A DNA stretch of 64,000 bases. Source: CAVWXT01 sp963759115 (GTDB taxonomy: Bacteria > Planctomycetota > Planctomycetia > Pirellulales > Thermoguttaceae). Of the stretch, positions 37,716-46,731 are shown in pieces (position 1 is the first letter of the stretch; each line of letters begins with the position of its first letter). The position numbers were made by a program, and so were the translations under genes. The notes beneath the pieces were generated by a model. The model was not told the DNA's origin, made no database searches, and saw only the letters and a list, made by a program, of their open reading frames with translations. The stretch covers positions 1,798,001 to 1,862,000 of the forward strand of contig CAVWXT010000005.1 of NCBI GenBank assembly GCA_963759115.1, in the 5' to 3' direction.

Positions 37716-38874
37716 ATGTCACTATCATTCTACTTCTATGGTACAACCAAGTATACCGTTGATGATGCTCCACCCAAGACCTTCAGTTTTGCTGTTGGAG
37801 ATCATACAACAATTATTTATCCCGCATGTCTTATTTGGATCTACCCGGACAGTGATAGCGAGGTCTTGCTCTGCAAAATACGGCGAACGAGAAAACCAAC
37901 CGATCTTGGAATGGCTGTTTATGTCTATGATGCGGTCAAGATACAGTTGATAACTCACGGGATTCTCAAGTCAGTGGCCCCGCTTCCCAAATCGATTCCT
38001 GGTCGAGATATACGTGATTCACTGCTCTGGTTCTCATGGCATCGTGCCTGTACCGACCGACAAAGTTGACTTGGTTAAGAACGCAATTCTCAAGAGCAAC
38101 CCGAGACGAGTGGACGAGTCGTACTTCGTGTTTCACGACGAGCCGCCAGAAACGGAGGTGGATCTCCAGGCCAACGACGCCCTTCAAACGGCACTACGAC
38201 TTTTTGGCGTCAAACCTGAAAACATGCCGCCGCCCCTGCTAGAACATCAGATACTAGACTTCGATCTCACCACACTTTTCAGTGATGCCTTGAAGATCGG
38301 CACAACGCCAGACGGCAAGCACTTCTTCGACTACAATAAGCGGCGACTTTACTTGCACAAGGTAGACCGGACTTCCATCGAGCGTTGCCTTGGGGTCGAT
38401 CTCATCTACAACTTTCTGGATGAGAAGCGACTCGTGTTCGTGCAGTACAAGTGCCAGAAGGCCGAGGGGAAATATCATCGTTCCAGTGACTCCAGTCATG
38501 ATAGTGAAGTCCAAAGAATGCGAGCCATCCCTGGGTTGGATACTTGTCCGAACCTTGATATTGCGGATGAAAGGTCTGCGAGATTGTGCCAATGCCCGGT
38601 CTTCATCAAACTGTGCAAACGAGAGAGGTCACATTCCCATGCCGTCCCCATCGGGGTGTACTATCCGCTGTGCGTATGGCAATGTATTGTTCGCTCTCAT
38701 CAAGGCGTTTCTGTCAAGAATGAGCCTCACTTCAACAACGATCAGTTCCAAGAGTTGGTTAGGAACGGATTGATTGGATCTACTCCGATTCAGTCTCAGA
38801 ATATCGACGCACACCTGATCCGAGAGGCGAATGACAATCGGCTCAAGTTGATCTTCGAGGAAGGCAAGTCATAG
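37716..38874 (+). CDS. Hypothetical protein split by a frameshift
   Basis: The first frame (to about 38035) encodes SLSFYFYGTTKYTVDDAPPK...; the second (from about 38035) continues HGIVPVPTDKVDLVKNAILKSN... to 38874. Dropping one T gives one protein of about 385 residues. The central region RLYLHKVDRTSIERCLGVDL followed by IYNFLDEKRLVFVQYKCQ looks like a nuclease-type core (acidic residue, then Q-Y-K), with a Cys-rich stretch (TCPNLDI...LCQCPVFIKLC) after it. This is suggestive only; not assigned. Confidence 0.55.
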
Positions 38875-38909
38875 CTGACCATCCCGCCATTGGCTGGTGA
38901 AAGATTCGC

Positions 38910-39656
38910 ATGAAACGTGCAACGAGTCCCCTCATCCTGTTCCTCCTCCTCTTCGCCCCCGCCTGCCAAGCCCAGGAGCCGAAGGCCCCCACCACGCTCC
39001 CACCCATCGAAGTTTACTTTTCCCCGAAGGGCGGCTGCACGCAAGCCGTGGTGAAGGAAATCAACGCCGCCCAAAGCGTGATCTTGGTCCAGGCTTACAG
39101 CTTCACGTCGGCTCCCATCGCCAAGGCCCTCGTCGAGGCCGATCAAGAAGAGGTCCAAGTCCAGGTCATCCTGGACAGGTCCCAACTGGGCGAGAAATGC
39201 TCTTTAGCGGATTTCCTCCTTCACGCTGACATCCCGGTCTCCATCGACGCCAAGCACCAGATCGCCCACAACACAACCATAATTATCGACGGTGCGACGG
39301 TCATCACCGGGTCGTTCAATTTCACAAAGGCCGCCGAGGAGAACAACGCCGAAAACCTGCTGGTCATTCGCTCGCCGGAACTGGCGGCCAAGTACACGGC
39401 CAACTGGACGGCGCATGCCGAGCATTCGGAGAAGTATGAGGGCAAGGAGAGGGGGTACTCGGAGACTCGCCCGCCAGATCCCGCCCCGGCCGCCGAAGTC
39501 TCGGAAGGATACGTGGCTTCCAAGAACTCGGCGGTCTTTCACAAGGCCGACTGCAAATCGGCGGCGAAGATTTCGGCGAAGAATGTGGTGCGGTATGCCA
39601 CGAGGGAAGAGGCGATTGGGGCGGGTAAGAAGCCGTGTGCGGAGTGTCAGCCGTAG
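38910..39656 (+). CDS. Exported phospholipase-D-like protein with Ada-type zinc domain, HKD lysine replaced
   Basis: 248 residues. Hydrophobic leader LILFLLLFAPACQAQ, possibly a lipoprotein signal with Cys19. A Nuc-like single PLD domain follows: IEVYFSPKGGCTQAVVKEI, SVILVQAYSFTSAPIAKAL and the HxK motif region QIAHNTTIIIDGATVITGSFNFT. The family motif is HxKxxxxD; here it reads HNTTIIID, so the lysine is Thr. The C-terminus (YVASKNSAVFHKADCKSA...KKPCAECQP) is an Ada-like Cys4/His metal-binding domain. It may bind DNA or phosphoesters without normal catalysis. Confidence 0.8.
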   Translation: MKRATSPLILFLLLFAPACQAQEPKAPTTLPPIEVYFSPKGGCTQAVVKEINAAQSVILVQAYSFTSAPIAKALVEADQEEVQVQVILDRSQLGEKCSLADFLLHADIPVSIDAKHQIAHNTTIIIDGATVITGSFNFTKAAEENNAENLLVIRSPELAAKYTANWTAHAEHSEKYEGKERGYSETRPPDPAPAAEVSEGYVASKNSAVFHKADCKSAAKISAKNVVRYATREEAIGAGKKPCAECQP

Positions 39657-39716
39657 TTCGCACCGTAGCGTTCGTTCGTTGTCAATCTGCCTTTCAGAAA
39701 CAACAGGGAGAAAGAG

Positions 39717-39848
39717 ATGGGAAAAGCCCAGGCAAAGAAGAACAAGGGGAAGACGGCAACGAAGAAAGACGGCCTCCTCGGCAGAATCTGTGGGTTGATT
39801 TGGGCCGTGAAACTCAGTTTGAATCTGGATTTTCAGGGGTTTTCGTGA
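39717..39848 (+). CDS. Small lysine-rich ORF
   Basis: 43 residues behind CAGGGAGAAAGAG: MGKAQAKKNKGKTATKKDG then LLGRICGLIWAVKLSLNLDF. The second half runs into the left arm of an inverted repeat, so the natural C-terminus may have been replaced by an insertion. Confidence 0.4.
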   Translation: MGKAQAKKNKGKTATKKDGLLGRICGLIWAVKLSLNLDFQGFS

Positions 39849-40075
39849 TTTCGGGAGCCTCAACGATCTGATTCATAGATTCCATCCCCGTTTTTCCGTG
39901 GCAAAGGTCCGTGCGTTGCAGATGTGGGAGACCCGACGAGGGCCGTTACACAACAAGAAAACCCCGGTTTTGCGGCTGTTTCCACCGTCATTTATTTGCC
40001 CTGCCATCCCTCAGAAAATCCACCTTGCCAGGACGAATCCCCCGTAGGCCCATTTTTCACCCACAGATTTTGCCG
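39779..40075. repeat. 300-bp unit with imperfect 28-bp terminal inverted repeats (MITE-like)
   Basis: The left arm (39779-39806) starts CGGCAGAATCTGTGGG; the right arm (40047-40075), read in reverse complement, starts CGGCAAAATCTGTGGG, and both end in TGGGCC. There is no transposase between them. Size and layout fit a non-autonomous miniature element. No clear target duplication seen. Confidence 0.5.
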
Positions 40076-40098
40076 AAGACCCAAAAGACGAGCACCTC

Positions 40099-40803
40099 GT
40101 GAACGGCATTCCCATGAAGGGGGTCGTCCTCCTGCAAGAGAAAAAGGAACCGCTAATTGCCGAATTGGAGCCATACTTGGCAGACTCTCCTGTGAAAGGC
40201 TGTTTGGCGATCAACCATCCATTGCTTATTGACCTATGTATCGGTCCGGGCTGTTTTGCGGCGGTGAATCGCCGCTATAGGTTGGTGAAACAAGAACTCG
40301 AAGAAGCAAGGGCTGCACGCAATTGGGGCCGATACTTCATGTTGATCGAAAAACCTTATCGCCTCGCCGAACTCTCCGAGTTGTCGGGGGAACTCACTGA
40401 CAGCGAGTATTGGAAACATCTTGGCGAGATATACACGCTGACCGAAGTTGTTTGTTTTCAAGAACAAGCAGTGCGTGATTTGTTTTCGTCGAGCCGCCCA
40501 GGTCGGGAGAATCTGATGAACGCCGACGAACGAAAGATTCTCGATTCCCTGCCTGAGGAAGTGACTATCTACCGAGGTTATGACCTTTCCAACTCGAAAG
40601 GGTGGTCGTGGACGCTTGACGAAGTGAAAGCCGAATGGTTTGCCAACCGATGGCGGGAAGCAAATCCAGGACGGAAACGGCGTATTGCCACAGGTAAAGT
40701 GCGTAAGCGAGACATAATCGCCTATTTCGACGGGCGAAACGAAACGGAAATAGTTGTCAATCCGCAGCACGTGAGAGTTGTCAATACCCGAACGGTTGAT
40801 TAG
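40099..40803 (+). CDS. ADP-ribosyltransferase-like protein
   Basis: 234 residues from a GTG (ATG at 40114 also possible). The C-terminal half follows an R-S-E type ADP-ribosyltransferase layout: VTIYRGYDLSNSKGWSWT, then WTLDEVKAEWFANRW, RIATGKVRKRDIIAYFD and NETEIVVNP. Arg, Ser and Glu are at the places expected to bind and use NAD. The N-terminal half is helical and of unknown role. Could be a toxin, a phage-derived modifier or a defence effector. Similarity is by pattern only. Confidence 0.6.
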   Translation: MNGIPMKGVVLLQEKKEPLIAELEPYLADSPVKGCLAINHPLLIDLCIGPGCFAAVNRRYRLVKQELEEARAARNWGRYFMLIEKPYRLAELSELSGELTDSEYWKHLGEIYTLTEVVCFQEQAVRDLFSSSRPGRENLMNADERKILDSLPEEVTIYRGYDLSNSKGWSWTLDEVKAEWFANRWREANPGRKRRIATGKVRKRDIIAYFDGRNETEIVVNPQHVRVVNTRTVD

Positions 40804-40863
40804 GGAGTTGTAGTACACGCCGACACAATCTTGCCTTTGAGCACGATGATCTGGAGATGACGC

Positions 40864-41604
40864 ATGAGCACGGAATCTTGGCGGGATCACTATGCGAAGA
40901 TCGCATCCGGTAGGGAACTGGATGACCCAATTCAACAGGCGCTAGCCAAAGGTTACTCCTTGGAGGAACTGGGCAGCGTCCCAGAAGGGATTCCGTTGGG
41001 GCTGGGCTGTGGAAACCCTACCGCACTTGCTAAGTTGCAGGAAGGGGAGACGTGTCTGGATCTCGGTTGCGGAGGCGGATTGGACGCCTTTCTCGCCGCA
41101 CGAAAAGTCGGCAAGGCGGGAAAGGTGATCGGGGTAGACCTGACGCCCGAGATGGTCGAACGGGCCAGGGCGAATGCCAGGAAGGGTGATTACGGCAACA
41201 TCGAGTTCCTGGTTGGCGACATGGTGAAGTTGCCCGTTGTGGCTGACTCCGTCGATGTCGTCATCAGCAATTGTGTCGTCAGTCACGCCGCTGACAAACC
41301 GGCCGTCTTCAAGGAAGTGCTTCGGGTCTTGAAGCCAAACGGCCGAATGCACGTAGCCGATTTGACCTTTGAGGGCGTGCTCACCGACGAGATGCGGAGC
41401 CGAGTCAACAAGATATGGGTCGATTGGATTGCTGGGGCCTCGTCAAAGAGGCACTACTTGCAGGCGATAGAGGATGCGGGCTTCAAGGATGTCAGGATCG
41501 TTGCCGAGGGCTTGTTCGGCATGGCGGAAAGGGACGAAGCCCTCACAGGCAAGATCCTCAGCCTTCAAGTGAGGGCATACAAGCGGAAGGATGGACGAAG
41601 GTGA
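40864..41604 (+). CDS. ArsM-like class I methyltransferase
   Basis: 246 residues. SAM site CLDLGCGGGLDAFLAARKVG, with GVDLTPEMVERARANA and VVISNCVVSHAADKPAVFKEVLRVLKPNGRM (given in parts). The overall shape and the Cys in LGLGCGNPTAL and in SNCV match arsenite methyltransferases. The third ArsM Cys, normally in a GCIAGA motif, is absent: the sequence is VDWIAGASS. Arsenic methylation is therefore uncertain. Its stop overlaps the next gene's GTG. Confidence 0.72.
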   Translation: MSTESWRDHYAKIASGRELDDPIQQALAKGYSLEELGSVPEGIPLGLGCGNPTALAKLQEGETCLDLGCGGGLDAFLAARKVGKAGKVIGVDLTPEMVERARANARKGDYGNIEFLVGDMVKLPVVADSVDVVISNCVVSHAADKPAVFKEVLRVLKPNGRMHVADLTFEGVLTDEMRSRVNKIWVDWIAGASSKRHYLQAIEDAGFKDVRIVAEGLFGMAERDEALTGKILSLQVRAYKRKDGRR

Positions 41605-41855
41605 CCAAAGGAAGTCCCAACAAACCCTCTGAACCACCCACTCAGGACAAGTTTGCCCAGTGGATGACGGACGGCATTCGCAAGGCCGGGGCGACGGCCG
41701 ACATCGTTTATGATCGTGAGCGGTTCTGCCTCTCCCAAGGCGACAAGGACGGCCCCGTGCTGTTCCTGGCGAACGCTTATCAAGAGTATTGCTCTGCACC
41801 CGAGCCCGAGCGACCCCAAGTGCTTCGGAACTATGTGCGGAGTTGGTTTTTGGGG
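41601..41855 (+). pseudogene. 5' part of a DUF1444-like gene interrupted by an ISL3 element
   Basis: GTG start overlapping the previous stop. Encodes SPNKPSEPPTQDKFAQWMTDG...PQVLRNYVRSWFLG. The matching 3' part begins at 43448; joining at the 9-bp duplicated TTTTTGGGG gives an uninterrupted frame WFLGATKLPDNFDNLQ. In its current state the frame runs into the IS and stops at 41879. Confidence 0.85.
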
Positions 41856-43438
41856 TTCGTCAGCAGAATTCGTGGGTAAGAACAGGGCTGGTTAGCACCG
41901 TTGAGGTGCGTTTTCTGAGGCATGACAGAGCAAATGAATGAGGGGATGAGGGGAAAGAAGAGGCCCTGGCGGTGGAAGCCGCCGGGGCCTGCGAGTCATT
42001 CACCCGCCCTGGTCTGGTTATCCCTTGTCGGGTTGCTCGCCAGCAGAGCCCAACTCCGTTTCGCCAGACAGGGATAGTATAGCGGAGAGAGGAGGCAGGA
42101 AAACAGGTGCATCCTGTAGCGTTTCCGGTTAAAGATGGAGTTGCAAAACGAACCATCTCGCCGGGAGCCACCACAGGATGCAACTGAAGACTATCCTCAA
42201 TCGGGTCGAACCTTTCAAGTCCTTTGTGTACGGAAAAGCCAGATGGGTGGAAGGCACGGAACGGCCAACGCTGGAAGTGGAAGTGCTTGCCCGGAAGAAT
42301 GGTCGGCCGATCTGCTCGGGCTGCGGCCGCCCCGGGCCGGGTTACGATCGTCTTCCGGAGCGGCGGTTCGAGTTCGTGCCCCTCTGGGCCATTACCGTGT
42401 ATTTCGTGTATGCCCTGCGGCGTGTGGCGTGTCGAAGTTGCGGGGTGACGGTGGAGCGAGTGCCTTGGGCCGTGGGAAAAAGCCATCTTACAACCAGTTA
42501 CCGCTGGTTCCTGGCACGCTGGGCCAAGCATTTGTCCTGGCAAGAGGTGGCCTCGATCTTCCACACTACCTGGCGAAACGTGTTCGAGTCGGTGAAACAG
42601 GCGGTATTTTGGGGCCTGTTCCATCAGGACCTCGATGGGATCGAGGCCATCGGCGTGGACGAGATCCAGTGGCAGCGGGGACAGCATTACCTGACGTTGG
42701 TGTACCAGATCGAGGATGGCATGAAGCGGCTGTTGTGGGTGGCCGAAGAGCGAACGGAGGAGAGTCTGCGGCGGTTCTTCCAGACGCTGAGCGCCGAGGC
42801 CCGTCAATCCATCCGCTTTGTCTGTAGCGATATGTGGCAGCCCTACTTGAATGTGGTTGCCGAACAACTGAAGCAGGCCATCCACGTCTTGGACCGTTTC
42901 CACATCATGAAGAAGATGAACGAGGCGATTGACGAGGTTCGCCGCACCGAGGCCGCTCGCCTGAAGCGTGACGGTTACGAGCCGGTGCTGAAGCACTCCC
43001 GCTGGTGCCTGCTGAAACGACCCGAGAACCGCACCGAGAAGGAGACCGTGAAACTGTCGGAGCTGTTGCAGTACAACCTTCAAAGCGTTCGCAGCCACCT
43101 GTTGCGGGAGGACTTCCAAAGGTTCTGGGAATATACCAGTCCGGGCTGGGCGGTGAAGTTCTTGGAAGAGTGGTGTACCCGCACGATGCGGAGCAAGATC
43201 GAGCCGATGAAGAAGGTTGCCCAAAGCCTGCGTGAACATCGAGACCTGATCCTCAACTGGTTTCGTGCCAAGGGGATGGTTTCGGCGGGCTCCGTCGAGG
43301 GCCTGAACAACAAAGCCAAATTGACTACCAGAAAAGCCTACGGCTTCCGCACCTACGAGGCCATCGAAATTGCCCTATATCACACGCTCGGCAACCTTCC
43401 CGAGCCGGAATTTACCCACGAATTCTGTTGACGAGGCG
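41856..43438 (+). mobile_element. ISL3-family insertion sequence
   Basis: Perfect 16-bp inverted repeats CAGAATTCGTGGGTAA (41864-41879 and 43412-43427), one intact transposase gene, and flanking direct copies of TTTTTGGGG (41847-41855 and 43439-43447). ISL3 elements normally duplicate 8 bp, which agrees. Exact ends are uncertain by a few bases because the sequences outside the 16-bp repeats are of unequal length. A recent, potentially active insertion. Confidence 0.88.
42178..43431 (+). CDS. ISL3 family transposase
   Basis: 417 residues, intact. N-terminal zinc region ICSGCGRPGPGYD...VACRSCGV, HTH-like LSWQEVASIFHTTWRNVF, then DDE catalytic residues: IGVDEIQWQRG, FVCSDMWQPYLN and the Glu in SAGSVEGLNNKAKL. 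The final residues (PEFTHEFC) are encoded by the right inverted repeat, as is common for compact IS elements. Confidence 0.95.
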   Translation: MQLKTILNRVEPFKSFVYGKARWVEGTERPTLEVEVLARKNGRPICSGCGRPGPGYDRLPERRFEFVPLWAITVYFVYALRRVACRSCGVTVERVPWAVGKSHLTTSYRWFLARWAKHLSWQEVASIFHTTWRNVFESVKQAVFWGLFHQDLDGIEAIGVDEIQWQRGQHYLTLVYQIEDGMKRLLWVAEERTEESLRRFFQTLSAEARQSIRFVCSDMWQPYLNVVAEQLKQAIHVLDRFHIMKKMNEAIDEVRRTEAARLKRDGYEPVLKHSRWCLLKRPENRTEKETVKLSELLQYNLQSVRSHLLREDFQRFWEYTSPGWAVKFLEEWCTRTMRSKIEPMKKVAQSLREHRDLILNWFRAKGMVSAGSVEGLNNKAKLTTRKAYGFRTYEAIEIALYHTLGNLPEPEFTHEFC

Positions 43439-43447
43439 TTTTTGGGG

Positions 43448-44377
43448 GCAACCAAACTGCCTGACAATTTCGACAACCTACAGCCTGACCTGCTTCCTAT
43501 CGTGCGAACACGATTTTGCTTCGACTTGACCCGGATGAACACGGGGAAGGGTGCGGTGTTGCCACATCAAGTCCTGGGCGAACACTTAGGTGTCGGTCTG
43601 GCTTACGACCTGCCCCACGCCATGCGTTCCGTTTCTCAAGATGATCTGGACGGCTGGGGCGTGACGTTCTATGAAGCAATGGAAGCTGCCTGCCACAACC
43701 TAACCCAGTTGGAACACGCATTCATTGGCCCTGTAGAGGGAGAGGGAGTCTATCTTTGTGCCGCTGGCGACGGTTACGCTTCATCCCGACTGATTCTTCT
43801 TGATTTGATTCGGCGGCTTCGGGTAGCGGGGGACTGCGTGGCAATGGTGCCCAACCCCGACACGCTGATCGTGACCGGATCGGAAGACATGGATGGCTTG
43901 AAAGGGATGTTGGGATTGGCAACGAACGCATTGCAGCAGCCTCGCCCTATCTCGGGCATTGCAGTCAGGCTCGATGGCGACAACTGGGTGCCGTGGTTGC
44001 CCGATCCATCCCATCCCCTTTTCGGCGAGTTCCGGGGATTGCAGTTGCAGTCCCTCGGTCGGGACTACGCTACACAGAAGCAACAGCTTGATGGGACAAC
44101 GGACAAAGACACCTTTGTGGCTTCGTTCTCCATTGTCCAACGTCCCGACACCGGGCATCTCTTGACCTACTGCGTGTGGCCGAGGGATGTGCTGGCCCTG
44201 TTGCCTCGCACTGACCAAATCGCCTTCATGCAGGAAGGGAGCCAACCGATGATGGCCACCTGGGATCGGGCGGTCGAAGTGGTCGGTGATCTGATGACGC
44301 CGTTGGGCATCTACCCCGAACGGTTTCGGGTAAGCGAGTTCCCCACCGAAGAACAACTGGCAACGATGGGGGCTTAG
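43448..44377 (+). pseudogene. 3' part of the interrupted DUF1444-like gene
   Basis: Encodes ATKLPDNFDNLQPDLLPIVRTR, LGVGLAYDLPHAMRSV, DTLIVTGSEDMDGLKG and WDRAVEVVGDLM, the pattern of DUF1444/UPF0354 proteins. Together with 41601-41855 the intact gene would encode about 394 residues. Without excision of the IS no full product is possible, although the 3' fragment remains an open frame from within the IS. Confidence 0.82.
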
Positions 44378-44382
44378 GCACT

Positions 44383-44607
44383 GTGAAAGTTCCCATCGGT
44401 GAATTCGCTATTGTCGATCTGGAGGCCCCCGTGCTTCCCGCCTACGAAGCCGTCATCAAGGGTGTCAGCCGTTATGTGGTGTGGTGCAAGTTCTGTAAGA
44501 AATGGCACCGGCACGGGGCCGTCGAAGGCCATCGGGAGGCACAATCCTGCAACGGCAAAGTGAGTGACCATCTTCGATCCGCCTGCTATAATCGAAGAAT
44601 TCCATGA
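44383..44607 (+). CDS. Small zinc-binding protein
   Basis: 74 residues, GTG start six bases after the previous stop. VVWCKFCKKWHRHGAVEGHREAQ holds CxxC and spaced His residues, a likely zinc site of a kind seen in phage and mobile-element proteins. Function unknown. Confidence 0.6.
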   Translation: MKVPIGEFAIVDLEAPVLPAYEAVIKGVSRYVVWCKFCKKWHRHGAVEGHREAQSCNGKVSDHLRSACYNRRIP

Positions 44608-44636
44608 TCTGGACGATGTGAAAGGCAGGTCTCGAT

Positions 44637-45365
44637 ATGAACAACCAATGTCACGTTTGGCAGCGACAGGATTTGGCAAAGTTATTCTTGGAAGACGTGC
44701 GAGGTGGAATCCCCCTGGCGTCAGAGCAAATCGACGTGCTGTTGCGAATCGTCCGTCATGCCACCGCCACAGTTGACCGACTCCTGGATCTCGGATGCGG
44801 CGACGGCATTCTCGGTCGGGCGGTGCTGGCTGAATACGCCCAAGCCTCGGGCGTGTTCGTGGATTTTTCTGAATCCATGATCGAGGCTGCCGAGAAGAAG
44901 GCGGTCAATCTCCGGGCGACCTTCATCGTCCAAGACCTCGCAACGACAGCATGGACGCAATCGGTCAGCAACCACGCCCCCTTCGATCTTGTGCTGTCGG
45001 GCTTGGCGATCCATCATCTGCCTGACGAGCGAAAGCGTGAATTGTACGACGAAATATTCCATCTGCTAAAGCCGGGCGGACTGTTTCTGAACTTGGAACA
45101 TGTGGCTCCACACTCGGAATGGGCCAAGCAAGCCTTTGATGACTTGTTCGTGGATTCGCTCTGGTCACACCAGCAGAAGCGAGGTGGTACGAGAACCAGG
45201 GAGGATATCGCCAAAGAGTGGGATCATCGCCCTGACAAGACCGAGAACATTCTGGCTCCGGTGGAATTGCAATGCCAGTGGCTCGGAGAGATTGGTTTCC
45301 AAGACGTGGACTGTTTCTTCAAGCTGTTCCAGTTGGCATTGTTCGGCGGGACAAAACCGGGGTAA
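44637..45365 (+). CDS. Class I SAM-dependent methyltransferase
   Basis: 242 residues. Motif I LLDLGCGDGILGRAVL, acidic SAM contact FVDFSESMIEAAE, then DLVLSGLAIHHLPDE and LLKPGGLFLNLEH, typical of small-molecule methyltransferases of the Methyltransf_11/25 type. Substrate unknown. A one-gene unit in a run of similarly isolated accessory genes. Confidence 0.82.
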   Translation: MNNQCHVWQRQDLAKLFLEDVRGGIPLASEQIDVLLRIVRHATATVDRLLDLGCGDGILGRAVLAEYAQASGVFVDFSESMIEAAEKKAVNLRATFIVQDLATTAWTQSVSNHAPFDLVLSGLAIHHLPDERKRELYDEIFHLLKPGGLFLNLEHVAPHSEWAKQAFDDLFVDSLWSHQQKRGGTRTREDIAKEWDHRPDKTENILAPVELQCQWLGEIGFQDVDCFFKLFQLALFGGTKPG

Positions 45366-45595
45366 GGTCGGGCGTTGCGACCATGAATAGCCGTAAGGCG
45401 TAAAATCGGGGTCTCAGAGAGCCAGCCGTTGTTTGCTGGGAGTACCGATGCCTGAATCCGCCGTCCGTAACACCCACCAGATCCGCCAGCGGTGCAACCA
45501 CAAGCTGCGTGCAGCAGGAGTTGATGGGGCCGTTGTTCCCCTGTTGTGTTTCTTGCTCGATCAATCGTTGCCCTGGCTGCGACGAGGTAATTCCG

Positions 45596-45796
45596 ATGTC
45601 CGAACTCGCCAAGCAAGTTGTGGCGATCTATCCTCCGCACGGCAACTTGCAGTTGGTAAGGCTGGAATCCCCAGCGGAGTTCCATTGTTCCCGGTGCCAG
45701 ACCATGAAGAAGGCGAAACTGATGGCGGTGGTGTTGGGAAACTGGAACCGGCTGTTGTGCAACGAGTGTTATGGGAAACTACTGTCGGAGCAATAG
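45596..45796 (+). CDS. Small zinc-ribbon protein
   Basis: 66 residues from the ATG at 45596, behind GACGAGGT. Two CxxC pairs (FHCSRCQTMKKAK and LLCNECYGK) spaced 20 residues apart form a zinc ribbon. The open frame extends further up, but the RBS supports this start. No function recognised. Confidence 0.6.
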   Translation: MSELAKQVVAIYPPHGNLQLVRLESPAEFHCSRCQTMKKAKLMAVVLGNWNRLLCNECYGKLLSEQ

Positions 45797-45839
45797 CGGA
45801 AGTTGAAGCTGACCCCTAGCTAGACAGGAGAATCCTCAC

Positions 45840-46055
45840 ATGAAGGTCAAGCTGTTCTGGAAGAAGAATCCGGTATTCGACGCCTGGGGGCGTGTTTCCA
45901 ACGACAAGGCGATTTCCTTGGAGAACGAAATCAATGCTTGGCTGCGGGAGCACCCGCACATCAAGATTGCGGACATCAGGCAATCGGCAACTGGCGGCAG
46001 TTGGGGGCCGATGCTGTGGTCGATTTCAGTTTGGTATGAGGGAGGCGAAGCCTAG
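45840..46055 (+). CDS. Small hypothetical protein
   Basis: 71 residues behind ACAGGAGAATCC. KVKLFWKKNPVFDAWGRVSN, then a helix (LENEINAWLREHP) and the strand-like IRQSATGGSWGPMLWSISVWYE. A small alpha/beta domain; no family name recognised. Confidence 0.6.
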   Translation: MKVKLFWKKNPVFDAWGRVSNDKAISLENEINAWLREHPHIKIADIRQSATGGSWGPMLWSISVWYEGGEA

Positions 46056-46081
46056 GTGTGACCACCCACAAGGCTCCTCGG

Positions 46082-46140
46082 CTACCGGAAGTATATGGCC
46101 GAGGTGAACGAGTTGTCCCGAGGGTCGAGGGAAGGGCTGA
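46082..46140. repeat. Copy A of a 60-bp dispersed repeat
   Basis: Shares TACCGGAAGTA, GGCCGAGGTGAACGAGTTG and CCCGAGGGTCGAGGGAAGGG with 49032-49099; copy A lacks nine bases in the middle. It lies 27 bases after a gene end, as does copy B. Confidence 0.65.
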
Positions 46141-46159
46141 ACCTTGACGGAGAGATGAC

Positions 46160-46702
46160 ATGGAAATCACGCCCGCCACGGTCGATGATGCCCAGGACAT
46201 CCTCACGCTGCAACATCTCGCCTATCAGACCGAGGCGGCGATCTACGACAACTTCACGTTGCCTCCCTTGCTCGAAAGACTCGAAGACCTGACCGTCCGG
46301 TTTGGTGATAGGCGATTTCTGAAGGCGGTTGACAGCAACCAGATTGTCGGCTCCGTGAGAGCCGTCCAGGATGGAGTGACATGCTACGTTGAACGATTGA
46401 TCGTCCATCCCGAGTACCGACGCCGGGGCATCGGCACGGCCCTGCTCAACCGGATCGCAACGCTATTCCCCACCGCCCGCCGTTTCGAGCTATTCACCGG
46501 CCACAAGAGCGAACGCAACATCCGGCTGTACAAGCGGCTCGGCTATCGGGAGTTTCGCCAGGAACGAGTCAACGAGAAGGTCAGCCTCATCTTCATGGAG
46601 ATGACGGTTCACGGTTTGGCCCCTCGCCTTACGGCACAAACCACGGATCGCTCCGAATGGTTTTCACGCACTCATCCACAGAGAGGACATCGTATAGACT
46701 GA
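46160..46702 (+). CDS. GNAT family acetyltransferase
   Basis: 180 residues behind GGAGAGATGAC. Acetyl-CoA-binding motif A VERLIVHPEYRRRGIGTALL; motif B region NIRLYKRLGYREFRQE. Transfers acetyl from acetyl-CoA to an amine, substrate unknown. The last 30 residues beyond the domain look random, which hints that the natural end is earlier. Confidence 0.85.
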   Translation: MEITPATVDDAQDILTLQHLAYQTEAAIYDNFTLPPLLERLEDLTVRFGDRRFLKAVDSNQIVGSVRAVQDGVTCYVERLIVHPEYRRRGIGTALLNRIATLFPTARRFELFTGHKSERNIRLYKRLGYREFRQERVNEKVSLIFMEMTVHGLAPRLTAQTTDRSEWFSRTHPQRGHRID

Positions 46703-46731
46703 AGGTGCCCGGCGGCCCCCGAACAGAGACC

